Assembly: GCA_021397845.1 (NCBI GenBank)
Contig: CM038053.1
Span: 111,513,825-111,577,824 of the forward strand
Length of the DNA: 64,000 bases
Origin: Areca catechu
Taxonomy: Eukaryota > Streptophyta > Magnoliopsida > Arecales > Arecaceae
Direction: 5' to 3'
The notes under the pieces were generated by a model, which worked only from the letters and a program-made list of their open reading frames with translations, ran no database searches and was not told the DNA's origin. Positions within the stretch are counted from its first letter, which is position 1; every line of letters starts with the position of its first letter. Below, piece by piece: positions 10,958 to 21,678 of the stretch. The position numbers and the translations under genes were made by a program.

Positions 10958-13154
10958 CAACCACTTGTGTAGGACACTAATACAAGGATAAGGTGCTCAT
11001 CAGGTATCATACACTGAACTGATCCATACCGAGACTATCTTATGGAAGTCTTATTACTTGTCAAAGATAGATCCATGAGTAGGAGTTGTGCATGTGATCT
11101 TTAGACCTGAGGTCACCATGGTTATGCCATTATGACATGTACAGGGTGTTCTGGGTATGGTGGAAGGTGTATGGAGGATATGAGTGGACCAACAAGGAAT
11201 CGAACATTCCAAGTAAGAGAATTTTTCCTATGCAATCTCTTCGATGAGTGACTTAAGGAGCCTTTGATCAAAGCAGGATGAGATTAGTGAAATCTAATCA
11301 GTCATCAGTTGAGTCCTCACTATCGAGTTGAGATTCAATATGATTAAGTGTTAGGGTTTGACATCTATCCATACCTATCACTTATCGGGATAATGGGAGA
11401 TCGAAAGATTGAATTGCACGGTAACTTACTACTGAAGGGTATTTTGATAATTTTCACCAAATTCCTCATCTTTCGGGTAGGCATGCCACATGCTAGATAT
11501 CAATCTTGTCTTGTAGGTATTCATGAACCAATTGGATTGGTTTCATGAGTCAATTCGATGGATGGTTTGAATTGGATAATTAGAAGAGCTAGTTTTACCT
11601 AATTAGGTCAATCGGTTCGATTGGATCGAATAGGCTCAAACCTAAACCTACTCCTGGCTAGATGTAGAACTCAATGGATCACACAAACTAGAGAATGGGA
11701 CAAGGAAGTCATTCAAGATTTTATTAGGGTCATAGGATCCTAATTGGTTAGCTAGTGACACACTAGCATGTGTAGGCTAACCTAATTCCTAAACCCAATT
11801 GGATTGGTCGGTTGCTTGCTAAATGGAATACCCAATTTATGGAAGACCTAAATTGGGTTATGTTATATGTAGGATAAATTTATCATATTTTATCTGATAT
11901 TTTTGGAGGTTTTATCTCGGAATTATGATGAGTCCCTAAGGCATAGGACTCTTGGTACCTAAATGACATGTTGGCATTCAAAAGGGCCTAGAAGGGTCTA
12001 TAGTTTTCTGATCGAAAAATTTATATATGGTCATAAAGCTTATTTAATGCCCTTTCATTTGATACCCATATTATATATACTTTCACTTTGTCAAAGGTAG
12101 CATATGGCATGGAAAAAGGTTGACCGAATTGTGAATAGAAGCGAATCTTAATTTGGCACGCAGAAAGGACCAAGAGTCCTTCTGCAGATGAGTTTCTTCT
12201 GTTGATTGGACTTCTTCTAATCTTTATCTTTATCTCCATGCCCTTTCATGAAGGGTTTGACTAGTCAATGATTTTGAATTGGTGTGAAGAAGGAAAGGAT
12301 GAATGGCGCACATGAAAGGTTGCAACTTTTCATGAGAGAGCACACGGTTTGAAGCAGAGTCCTTTTGCTTTCAGATCTCTTTGGTTTTCTCCAACTTTTG
12401 GGAAATGAGAAGATGCCTCTTGGCTCTTCTAGAGATTGGTACATGCCATGTGGCATGAGAAGGTTTCATTTGGACATGAAGAGATGTCAGATAAGACTCC
12501 TGAATCCTAAAGAGTCTTATCAGATATGAAGAAACATATCTGATAAGAGATTTTGGGATGTGTTTCAAGCCCCTTAAGCAACTGTTTAAAGGGTGTACGG
12601 TGAAATGAGATGATTATTCATTCAGTCATCTAAAATAGGAGTATAGATTCTACCGTATTATCAATCTGAGTTTTTCTCTCTCCCTCTTCCTTTCTTTAAG
12701 ACAGGACTTGTCTTGTTAAGACAATGTCTTTTCTATTAGGACAAGGCTTTGTTTTAGGACATAAGACTATGGGATCCTAAAGGAGGTTGTCTTAAAACAA
12801 AGAGTGGTTTAGAAGAGTTTCCAAAGAGTCCTATAGTGGGATAGTGAGTCCTACAAAGGCCAAAGTCTAAAAGGCTGCCGAAAGAGTCCTACCCGGGCAA
12901 GCAACTTCAAGAAGGAGTTCTTCCTTGTTTCAAATCTTGTGTGGTTGGAGGACTTACACTTGTGAGTCTAGTGAAAGAAGTGGAATATAATGCTCCAGGT
13001 ATGTTTCATTAACCTTCTTTTATGACATATTAGTTGTAATCGAATAAGGGATCTTGGGAATTACGGTTTCTAACTGATAAAGTGTTATATTTATGCATGA
13101 ACTCTTATAATTTAGTCTTACTAAGTTGCATAATGATCTCCTTGAAACCCAACA
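10958..13154 (+). mobile_element. C2 LTR, left arm (5' truncated)
   Basis: Reverse complement of 58182-60393. Relative to the complete LTR at 58182-60715 it lacks the first ~320 bases. It carries an AT-rich TATA-like stretch near 12070 and many GAGTCCTA/AGGACTC motifs. It ends ..GAAACCCAACA at 13154, after which Tat sequence begins, so the Tat fragment was probably the target. No target duplication can be checked because the other end of the element is missing. Confidence 0.75.
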
Positions 13155-13618
13155 GGAAGTGCCCCGGCAGGAATTGCAGAGGCCCAGGGGGTGCCGACAT
13201 GCCTACTCGTCATCCCGAGAAGGAGCCAATAGAGGGATAGGCTCCGATTTCCTTCTCGAATCTTCCTTTCTATTTTGGGACTACTTGACCTGTCAGGGTC
13301 TGTTGATGATGTATCATTTTCATGCAATATCAATGACATCCTTTTTGCTTCACTGAGTTCTTAATTTTATGATTACCTCGAACCTCTTTAGCAGTTGCTT
13401 GTCTTGGGAACTCTCCAGTCAAGCCAAGAGCTGGCAGATGGCTTTAGAGGGCCTGAGCGGCCCTGGGAGACCGCCAAGTTGGGGCACCTCACTTGAGAGG
13501 TCTCGAAATTGTCTTCACTGGTGCTAAGTCTGGCTGGCTGAGTATGGGCCTTCAGGAGTGCCCTGCTTTGCCATCACCGAACTGGGGGTCCAGTGGGTTG
13601 AATGCTGGGCTTCTTGAG

Positions 13619-14760
13619 TTTTCCAGCTTTAGGTGCTGAGCTGTGAGTCAGGCAGTAAATGGTGAAATTTCTAAATGTCCCACTGACATCTCCGGACTGT
13701 GAGGATTGCAACAAGTGTGGGGCTTTAGGAGTTTCCCAGCTTGAGGTGCCGAGCTGTGAGTCAGGCGGTAGATGGTGGAACTTCTAGAGTGTCCAGTCTC
13801 TAGACTGTGAGGATGGTAGTAGGTGCGGGGCTTCAAGAGTTTCCTGGCTTTAGGTGCCGAGCTATGAATCAGGCGGTAGATGGTGAAACTTCTGGGGTGT
13901 CCCACTGGCATCTTCGGACAGTGAGGACAGCAGTAGGTGTGGGGTTTCAAGTGTTTCCCAGCTTGAAGTGCCGAGTTATGAGTCAGGCAGCTAATGGTGA
14001 AACTTTTGGGTTATCCCGCTGACATCTTCGGACTATGAGGATGGTAGCAGGTGTGGGGCTTCAAGAGTTTCTCGGCCAGAGGTGCCAAGCTGTGAGTCAG
14101 GCGGTAGATGATAGATCTTCTGGGGTATCCTGCTGGCATCTCTGGACTATGAGGATGGCAGCAGGTGAGGGGCTTCAGGAATTTCCTAGCTTTGGTATCG
14201 AGTGCTGAGACTCCCGGCTTGAGGTGCCAAGCTTCGTAAGTTTCTGGGCATGAGGTGCCGGGCTTCGTAAGTTTCTGGGCTTAATGTGCCAGGCTTCTAG
14301 GTATACGCGCTTAAGGTGTCGAGCTCTGAAAGTTTCCAGGCTTGAGGTGCTGGGCTTCATAAGTTTCCAGGCTTAAGGTGCCGGTCTTCATAAGCTTTCG
14401 GGCTTGAGGTGCTGGGCTTCATAAGTTTCGGGCTTGAGGTGTTAGGCTTTGTATGTTTCTGGGCTTGGCAAGTTTCCAGGCTTAAGGTGCTGGGCTTTGT
14501 AATTTTTTGGGCTTGAGGTGTCAGTCATGGTAAGCTTTCATGCTTGAGGTGCGGGCTTCATAAGTTTCTTGGCTTAAGGTGCCAGCCTCGTAAGTTTTTG
14601 GGCTTAAGGTGATGGGCTTCGTATGTTTTTAGTCTCGAGGTGCCAAACTGTGAGTTAGGCGATAGATGGTGACACTTATGGAGCATCCCACTAACATCTC
14701 CAAACTATGAGCACGGTAGTAGGTGGGGGCTTCAGGAGTTTCCCGGCTTGAATCGCCAGG
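13619..14760. repeat. Nested tandem repeats in the Tat fragment
   Basis: Units of about 110-114 bases start near 13622, 13732, 13841, 13955, 14069 and 14183, each with the landmarks TGCCGAGCTGTGAGTCAGG and GTGTGGGGCTTCAAGAG. The sixth unit is interrupted by a second array with ~31-base units (14215-14640), after which the 114-base unit resumes and ends near 14760. Divergence between units is marked, so the array is old. The same tract is at 56580-57713 in the right arm. Confidence 0.9.
14215..14640. repeat. 31-base tandem sub-array
   Basis: About 13 imperfect copies of a unit like CTTGAGGTGCCGGGCTTCGT followed by AAGTTTCTGGG. It sits inside one copy of the 114-base unit and shares the words GAGGTGCC and GGGCTTC with it, which suggests local amplification from part of the larger unit. 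Confidence 0.88.
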
Positions 14761-14944
14761 CCTGGGGTCGGGCGATGGTTTTCTTGCAAGGCAAAGACAA
14801 TGTTTTACTAAAAGAATCTTATATTGAAAGGAGGGAGCCTTACATTATTAGTGATATGTCCTTAGACTTTTATCATTCCGGCCCGTGCGAACTAGGCGTT
14901 GTCAAGTTCGGCGATGTAGTAGGCTCCAGGGGGAAGGGTCTTGA

Positions 14945-15312
14945 CTACTCCATAGGGAGCTTCCTAGTCTGGGGAGAGTTTGTCCCCCAACAAATCATAT
15001 GCATGGGCTTCTCGATGGGTCGATTGTCAACTGCAGGGACAGGAAGAAAGGCCACAAGCACTTGAGGCTCTGCTGGGGTCATGCCTCCCATAAACTTTCC
15101 GAGGTAGCCCCTCCTTATCAGATCTTCTATTTCTTTTTTGAGGTGATGACATTCCTCGATGTCATGGCCATGGTCACGTGGAACCAGTAATATTTTATCT
15201 TGTCGCGCCATCGGACGACCCTAGTATGGAAGGCGATGTAGGTAGCGCTCACCATCAATCTCCGTGAAATCTTTGACCTCAGGGTGAGGAGAGGAGTATA
15301 TGTTTCTTCCAA
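14945..15312 (-). pseudogene. gag: Tat-type gag C-terminal fragment, left arm
   Basis: The minus strand reads ETYTPLLTLRSKI, then RDKIKYYWFH and, after a one-base frame change, RDHGHDIEECHHLKKEIEDL and IRRGYLGKF. This order matches the gag of Tat/Athila-type gypsy elements, where the HRDHGHDTEEC segment is the zinc-binding-like part before protease. The N-terminal part is cut by the S1 insertion at 15364; downstream coding decays into the tandem-repeat tract. It would have been a nucleocapsid protein; it is not functional here. Confidence 0.8.
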
Positions 15313-15363
15313 AATGGACTGCTTTGGCTTGGGCCTCGCTCGGGAACTCGGGTTTGGCCCAGG

Positions 15364-15807
15364 TGTTGACCCCTAGAATGATTTTGATGATCACAAAATA
15401 TTGGAGCATGTATTTGATACTAACTCTTCTCAAATTATTTAAGATGTTTTGCAGGAATTGATTACCTTTGTTTAAAATGGTTTTCAAATTTACTTAAGGT
15501 AATTCAATTGAGTTTGTAAAAGCCCTAACTTATGAATGCTGTAATCATGTAAAAATGGGCTTAAAATTGTAAAATTTGATAAAGTATCTAGATTAGCTTC
15601 TAGTAGATTCAATGTTGAAGTTTTTGGGAAGCTTGAAGCAAATTTTTTAAATACTTGTAAGAGCCGACTCAAAATGGCACGGCACGGAGGAAGAATCAAA
15701 GTTTCAGAACCAACAGCCGACTCCCAGTTCAAGATCCGACTCTTCCAGAAGTAATTTTTTGATGTTCTGAGAACTAGAGCCGACTCCAAGATCAAGAGCA
15801 GACTCTA
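15364..15807 (+). mobile_element. S1 5' LTR, first part (left arm)
   Basis: Starts TGTTGACCCCTAGAATGAT, the same start as the LTR remnant at 8664. It includes at least five copies of a GAGCCGACTC-like motif, in pairs 19 bases apart (15714/15733 and 15777/15796). It is interrupted at 15808 by the NA array. With 20679-21628 it makes an LTR of about 1.39 kb, close to the 1.38 kb LTR of S2. Confidence 0.85.
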
Positions 15808-16391
15808 TGATGCGGACAAAGCGAGGGAAGGATTGTTGGTGAGCGTAGAAGTCACCACGAGATTAGGGCTTGCACTCAAGAACAGGGAACCAGGGAGTCA
15901 CACCCACTCCAATCTGGAGAAAACTCAAAACTCATATCAAAATAATATTTTGTTTGTATTCAAAGAAAAAGATGTTTAATACAAGAGGGGAGGGGCGGTA
16001 TTTATAGATTCATCCCAGGGTACATTACTTGAGGGCTAAGAAACCCTAACTTGTGGGCCAAGAAATCCTGGTGGACCGGTCAACAGTGGGCTTTTCTTGG
16101 ACTGGAGCTCTCTCTTGCGGGCTTGGTGGCATGAAAGGGTCCAGGTGCATGAAGGCCGGCTCTGGTTGGAGGGGTATAGTGAATCTCCTGCTGCTGATGA
16201 CTCTCCTCTTGACTTGAACAACTTAACTAGACTCTTGACTGAACTAAAACGACTAGACCAGACTAAGTGGACTCAATTGACTCAGTTGTCCCACTTTATT
16301 ACAGGACTCAAGTGGCACACTTTGACTTAAGTGACACAGGACTAATGGACTCAAATAAAATAAAATAAAATAGGTTTTCGGGTCCCCATCA
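15808..16391 (-). mobile_element. NA LTR-a (left arm)
   Basis: Starts TGATGCGGACAAAGCG and ends GGGTCCCCATCA on the plus strand. The promoter TATAAATA lies at 15999-16006 on the minus strand. It borders the first part of the S1 LTR directly. Confidence 0.88.
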
Positions 16392-17524
16392 TTTCCTGTG
16401 GTGGGGAGAACTCGACTCCGTCGAGTCAAGCTCAGCGGGGCTTGACGGAACCGGAACTAACCAAATCAAAACAAAAGTGCTAGTTTCAATTTTTTTTTTC
16501 ACCTTTCTTTCTTTTTTCTTTTTTTTTTTTTTTTGATTTTTCTCCACTGATTTCACTCTCCTTTTCTTTTCTTTTCTTTTTCATTTTTTTCATTGTTTTT
16601 TTTCCCTTCCATGCTTGAAGTCGGTGAACGAATGCAGGGTATGCATTCACGTTCGTGCGGCTTCCTACGAGTTCTTCACAAACCAAGAACAGAGGCTTCG
16701 CCGGCGGGCTTCGTCGGCAGCAGGGCTAGGGATGAGGATGGCGGCCCAGGGGAAATGGCGGCGCGGCCCTGATCCTGTGAATGGCGGTAGCCCGGGGCAA
16801 TGGCGGCGTGGACGGTGGTCGCGGGAGTCACGGCCATAGGGGATCTGATGGTTCCAGTAGGGGAGATGAAGGATTTGATAGGCCGGAGGAACGGGTGGTG
16901 CATTGGCCATGGTCGGTGGTGGAGGGGAGGCTATCCGGTGGAGATGTCGTTCGGATCTGGGCGGGGAGGATCCGTCGCCGCGGTAATGGGAGAAGCACTC
17001 ACGAAGGGAATGATCGTCCGCTCGTGGGATCGGAATTCCATCACCAGGACCTCCGCCATCAATGGCTGGAAGGAGGCTAGGTGCGCCACCGCGCAGAGGA
17101 GAAAGAGGCAGAGTAAGGCCACCATCGACCGCTGCTCTTAGTCATGCCGGCATCTCATGGGAGACGATCGACTCCTTGATGGGGTCGAAGCGGAGGGAGT
17201 TAAGGTCGTACCTCTATGCTGCTCTCAATCGCTGGCCGTTGATGAGACGTAGGCTGCTGGCGGTGGTTTCACAAATGGACGACATCGGTGGGGCATTGGG
17301 GAGGGTCACGGGCCATAGATGGAGGAGGGGGGGACTTGATCGGAGGCTGTGCTGGAGACGGGCTTCGCAGGAAGCAGAGAAGAGAGGGGCTCGGTTGCAG
17401 GGTGTTGATGGACCTCAGCGGTTGACTGAGGTTCGAGAAATCTTGCACAGGAGATCTGGACACGAGGAAAGATTTGGAGCGGGAGGAAAAACAAAACCCT
17501 GATCCTCTAGCTCTGATACCAAGT
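16392..17524 (-). mobile_element. NA internal region a
   Basis: About 1.13 kb. Reading the minus strand: priming site, a GC-rich leader, a GC-rich middle with open but non-homologous frames (for example MAEVLVMEFRSHERT), an A-rich tract (16490-16610), then a remnant reading AELDSTESSSPHH next to the LTR. No gag, protease or polymerase motif is found. GC-rich frames open on both strands look like composition effects. Confidence 0.75.
17510..17521 (-). other. NA primer binding site (unit b)
   Basis: TGGTATCAGAGC on the minus strand, three bases inside the LTR end; matches initiator Met-tRNA. Confidence 0.88.
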
Positions 17525-18112
17525 TGATGCGGGACAAAGCGAGGGAAGGATCGCTGGCGAGCATAGAAGTCACCAGGGGATTAGGGCTTGCACTCAAGAA
17601 CAGGAAACCAGGGCGTCACACCCACTCCAATCCAGAGAAAACTCAAAACTCAGATCAAAATAATATTTTGTTTGTATTCAAAAAAAAAAAGATGTTTAAT
17701 ACAAGTGGGGAGGGGCGGTATTTATAGATTCACCCTAGGGTACATTACTTGAGGGCTAAGAAACCCTAACTTGTGGGCCAAGAAACCCTGGTGGACCGGT
17801 TAACAGTGGGCCTGTCTTGGACTGGAGCTCTCTCTTGCGGGCTTGGCGGCATGAAAGGGTCCAGGTGCATGAAGGCCGGCTCTAGTTGGAGGGGTCTAGT
17901 GAATCTCCTAGCTGCTGATGACTTTACTCTTGACTTGAACAACTTAACTGGACTCTTGACTGAACTAAAATGACTAGACCTGACTAAGTGGACTCAACTG
18001 ACTCAGTTGTCCCACTTTATTATAGGACTCAAGTGGCTCACTTTGACTAAAGTGACACAGGACTAATGGACTCAAATAAAATAAAATAAAATAGGTTTTC
18101 GGGTCCCCATCA
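17525..18112 (-). mobile_element. NA LTR-b (left arm)
   Basis: A 588-base LTR, TGATGCGGGACAAAGC...GGTCCCCATCA on the plus strand. It is shared by two units of the array, serving as the 5' LTR of internal a and the 3' LTR of internal b. Confidence 0.9.
17719..17726 (-). promoter_or_regulatory. TATA box in NA LTR-b
   Basis: TATAAATA on the minus strand. The same box is at 15999-16006 and 19464-19471 (minus) and at 51845-51852, 53593-53600 and 55312-55319 (plus) in the other LTR copies, so the core promoter is kept in all six. Confidence 0.75.
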
Positions 18113-19271
18113 TTTCCCTATGGTGGGGAGAACTCGACTCCATCGAGTCAAGCTCAGCGGGGTTTGACGAACCGGAACTAACCAAATCAAAACAAAAGTG
18201 CTACTTTCAATTTTTTTTTTTTCACCTTTCTTTCCTTTTTCTTTTATTTTGATTTTTTTTCACTAATTTTCTCTCTCATTTTATTTTCTTTTCTTTTAAT
18301 TTTTTTTCACTTGTTTTTTTTTCCTTCCATGCTTGAAGTCGGCGAACGAATGCTGGGTATGCATTCACGTTCATGCGGCTTCCTGCGAGTTCTTCATAAA
18401 CCAAGAAACAAAGGCTTCGCGGCGGGCTTCGTCCGCAACGGGGCTGGGATGAGGATGGCGGCCCGGGGGGGATGGCAGCGCGGCCCTGCTCCGGTGAATG
18501 GCTGCAGCCCGGGGGTATGGCAGCGCGGCCTTGCTCCGGTGAATGGCAGCAGCCCGGATGGTGGTCGTGGGAGTCATGGCCATAGGGGATCCAACAGTTC
18601 CAGTAGGGGAGATGAAGGATTTGGCATGCCGGAGGAACCGGTGGTGAATTGGACACGGTTGGTGGTGGAGCAGAGGCGATCCGGTGGAGATGTCGTTCGG
18701 ATATGGGCGGGGAGGATCCGTCGCCATGGTAGCAAGAGAAGCACTCGGCGAAAGGAATGATCGTCCGCACGTGGGATCGGACTTCCATCACCAGGACCTC
18801 CGCCATCAATGGCCAGAAGGAGGCTAGGAGTGACACCGCGCGGATGAGAAAGAGGCAGAGGAGGGCCACCATCTACCGCTACTCTCAGTCGCGCCGGCAT
18901 CTCGCGGGAGACGATCGACTCCTTGATGGGGTCGAAGCGGAGGGAGTTAAGGTCATACCTCTACGCTACTCTCAGTCACTGGACGTTGATGGCCGTCGGC
19001 TACTGGCGGTGGTTTCAGAAACAGACAATGCCGATGGGGCGTTGGGGAGGGTCACGGGCCAGACAAAGATGGAGGAGGGGGGACTTGATCAGATGTTGTG
19101 CTGGATACAGGCTTCGCGGGCAGCAGAGAAGAGAGGGCTCGGGTGCAGGGCATTGATGGACCTCGGCTGCTGACTGAGGTTCGAGAAATCTTGCACAGGA
19201 GATCTAACACGAGGAAAGATTTGGAGCGGGCGGAAAATCAAAACTATAATCCTTTAGCTCTGATACCAAGT
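18113..19271 (-). mobile_element. NA internal region b
   Basis: About 1.16 kb and homologous to internal a. It has a short local duplication at about 18460-18550 in which a segment with CAGCGCGGCC and CTCCGGTGAATGG is repeated. The longest minus-strand frame (18276-18872, 198 codons) ends in a Lys/Glu-rich low-complexity tail and has no recognisable domain. The priming site at 19257-19268 is intact. Confidence 0.75.
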
Positions 19272-19854
19272 TGATGCGGGACAAAGCGAGGGAAGGATTG
19301 ATGGCGAGCATAGAAGTCACCAGGGGATTAGGGCTTGCACTCAAGAACAGGGAACCAGTGCATCACACCCACTCCAATCCGAAGAAAACTCAAAACTCAG
19401 ATCAAAATAATATTTTGTTTGTATTCATAAGAAAAAAGATATTTAATACAAGAAGAGGGGCAGTATTTATAAATTCACCCCAGGGTACATTACTTGAGAG
19501 CTAAGAAACCTTAACTGTGGGCCAAGAAACCCGGTGGACCGGTCAACGGTGGGCCTGTCTTGGACTGGAGCTCTCTCTTGCGGGCTTGGCGGCATGAAAG
19601 GGTCCAGGTGCTTGAAGGCTGACTTTGGTTGGAGGGGTCTAGTGAATCTCCTCGCTGCTAATGACTCTCCTCTTGACTTGAACAACTTAACTGGACTCTT
19701 GACTGAACTAAAATGACTAGACCTGACTAAGTCGACTTAACTGACTCAGTTGTCCCACTTTATTACAGGACTCAAGTGGCTCACTTTGACTAAAGTGACA
19801 CAGGACTAATGGTCTCAAGAAAATAATATAAAATAGGTTTTCGGGTCCCCATCA
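19272..19854 (-). mobile_element. NA LTR-c (left arm)
   Basis: A 583-base LTR that begins TGATGCGGGACAAAGC and ends TCCCCATCA. It is more diverged from LTR-a and LTR-b than the two arms are from each other. TATA box at 19464-19471 (minus). Confidence 0.88.
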
Positions 19855-20678
19855 TTCCCCTATGGTGGGGAGAACTTGACTCTGTCGAGTCAAGCTCAGC
19901 GGGGTTTGACGGAACCAGAACTAACCAAATCAAAACAAAAGTGCTAGTTTCAATTTTTTTTTACCTTTCTTTCTTTTTTCTTTTTTTTTTGATTTTTTTC
20001 CACTAATTTTCTCTCTCCTTTTCTTTTCTTTTCTTTTTCTTTTTTTTCACTATTTTTTTTTCTTCCATGCTTGAAGTCAGCGAACGAATGCAAGGTATGC
20101 ATTCACGTTGTGCGGCTTCTCGTGAGTTCTTCACAAACCAAGAAACAGAGGCTTCATCGGTGGGCTTCATCGGCAATGGGGCTGGGTATGAGGATGGCAG
20201 CCCGAGGGGGGTGGCGGCGCGGCCCTGCTTCGGTGAATGGCGGCAGCCCGAAGGAATGGCGGCACGGACGGTGGTCGCGGGAGTCACGGTCGTAGGGGAT
20301 CCGATGGTTCCAGTAGGGGAGATGAAGGATTTGGCAGGCTGGAGGAACCGAGTGGTGCGTTTTCCATGGTCGGTGGTGGTGGGGAGGCGATCTGGTGGGT
20401 AGGATCCGTCGCCGCGGCAGCGAGAGAAGCACTCGGCGAAGGGAATGATCATCCGCCCATGGGATTGGACTTCCGTCACCAGGACCTCCTCCATCAACAG
20501 CTAGAAAAAGGCTAGGAGAACCACCGTGCGAAGGAGAAAGAGGCAGAGGAGGGCCACCATTTACCGTTGCTCTCAGTCACGTCGGCATCTCGCGGGAGAT
20601 GATCACTCCTTGATGGGGTCGAAGTGGAGGGAGTTAATGTCGTACCTTAATGCTGCTCTCAGTCACTGGCTGTTGATG
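19855..20678 (-). mobile_element. NA internal region c, truncated
   Basis: Homologous to internals a and b up to GTTGATG at 20678, where S1 LTR sequence (CACAGAAGTTTG) takes over. The leader, priming site and one LTR of this unit are missing. The word TGATG occurs both at this break and at the start of LTR-a, so a short-homology deletion is possible. Confidence 0.75.
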
Positions 20679-21628
20679 CACAGAAGTTTGTTTTTGGCCT
20701 GTCTGAGACTTCGAGCCAACTCCTATAGCTAGAGCCAGCTCGTAGAGCCGTTGTCTGCACTTCAACGGCTAGTTGCTGAAATTGAAAGTTGAATTCCAAA
20801 TCATCTCCAATGGCCATTTCACGAATCCCAAGGCCCTACAACGGCCATATGACATGGAAAACTATAAAGGGAATTATTTTTGAAGGATTAAACAATTAAT
20901 TGAGATTTATTGCTGAATTTTCTTGAGAGAACAAAGAGCTTTCAAGTTATTCTTCTACCTATCTCAAAGAGCATTAAGATGGATTCAAAGCTTCACCAAC
21001 TCACTCAATCATTGAATCCACTCATTGAAGAAGGGAAGAAGCAGCATTGAAGAGCATTGTAGAGCACTCAAAGCTTGACTTCATTTTGATCTTCATCGAT
21101 AACACCAAAACAAACTTGGTTTGTTGTAGTTGCTTGTTATATATTCTATATCTTTGTTTTCTCTCTTAGAATAGCAAGGGGTTGTATCTTAAGAGAGAGT
21201 TAAAGGTTTTTAGGTGAACCTTGTAAAACCTAAGTTTGGGTTCTTGGTTTTCCCGGTTTAAAAAAAGTGTTTGGGTTTTCTTTGGTGATCCCGTGTAAAA
21301 CCAAAGGGTGTTAGGGTTTCTTTGGTGATCCCGATAAAACCAAAGTGTATAGGTCTGGATTGTGAGCATAGTAAAACAATCCGCTGTATTCCGGTTAGGG
21401 GATATAGTGGAAATCCCAAGTGGTAATTGGGTAGTGGATGTAGGAGCCAGTTGCTCTGAATAACTCTATCTCTTGGTGTTTGTGATTGTGCTTTCATTGC
21501 TTGATTGCATTAATTTATTTACTTTCGCTTTGCACACTTCACTTCTACACTAAAAGAATTTCAAAGTGCACATACTTGTAAAAGTTTTTAATCCCAATTC
21601 ACCCCCCTCTTGGGAAGCCACCTCGGCA
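20679..21628 (+). mobile_element. S1 5' LTR, second part (left arm)
   Basis: Resumes with two more palindrome-like motifs 19 bases apart (20713-20722 and 20732-20741). It then has a leader-like region with repeated hairpin-forming text CTTTGGTGATCCCG..ACCAAAG at 21280-21306 and 21320-21345, and ends ..CACCCCCCTCTTGGGAAGCC and CGGCA. The priming site follows within a few bases. Confidence 0.8.
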
Positions 21629-21633
21629 ATATG

Positions 21634-21645
21634 TGGTATCAGAGC
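21634..21645 (+). other. S1 primer binding site (left arm)
   Basis: TGGTATCAGAGC, complementary to initiator Met-tRNA, placed just after the LTR end. Confidence 0.9.
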
Positions 21646-21678
21646 AGAGTCTCTGAAAGTTAGTTAGAATAATGACAT

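Larger units (their letters stand above)
13155..15363 (-). mobile_element. Tat-lineage gypsy fragment, left arm
   Basis: Lies between the end of the C2 LTR and the start of the S1 LTR. On the minus strand it carries the C-terminal part of a Tat-type gag (14945-15312) followed by a long tandem-repeat tract. No protease, reverse transcriptase or integrase is found after gag, so pol is deleted or this is a non-autonomous version. No LTR of this element is recognised. The reverse-complement copy is at 55960-58181. Confidence 0.7.
15808..20678 (-). mobile_element. NA: three-LTR array of a small non-autonomous element (left arm)
   Basis: Plus-strand order is LTR (15808-16391), internal (16392-17524), LTR (17525-18112), internal (18113-19271), LTR (19272-19854), internal (19855-20678, truncated). 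Each LTR is about 585 bases, TGATGGGG...GCATCA on the minus strand, with a TATAAATA box. Each internal part is about 1.15 kb with a Met-tRNA priming site and no gag or pol. The last copy lacks its distal part and LTR: the internal part breaks off after GTTGATG where the S1 LTR resumes. No clean target duplication is seen. Confidence 0.85.

Noticed and set aside
12985..13155. Intron-like GTATGT...CCAACAG next to the end of the C2 LTR
   Set aside because: Donor and acceptor words are present and the acceptor overlaps the LTR end, but there is no coding exon on either side; chance is sufficient.
14215..14640. Regular short repeats resembling a CRISPR array
   Set aside because: Units are directly adjacent and imperfect, with no unique spacers, and lie in plant transposon DNA.
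16486..16615. Long T-rich/A-rich tract encoding Lys/Glu-rich peptide
   Set aside because: Low-complexity tract repeated in every NA internal region; no sign that it is a gene.
16665..19173. Many long GC-rich open frames on both strands within NA internals
   Set aside because: Frames overlap on both strands, are Pro/Arg/Ser-rich without domains, and lose alignment between the three units by frameshift; they are composition effects, not host genes.
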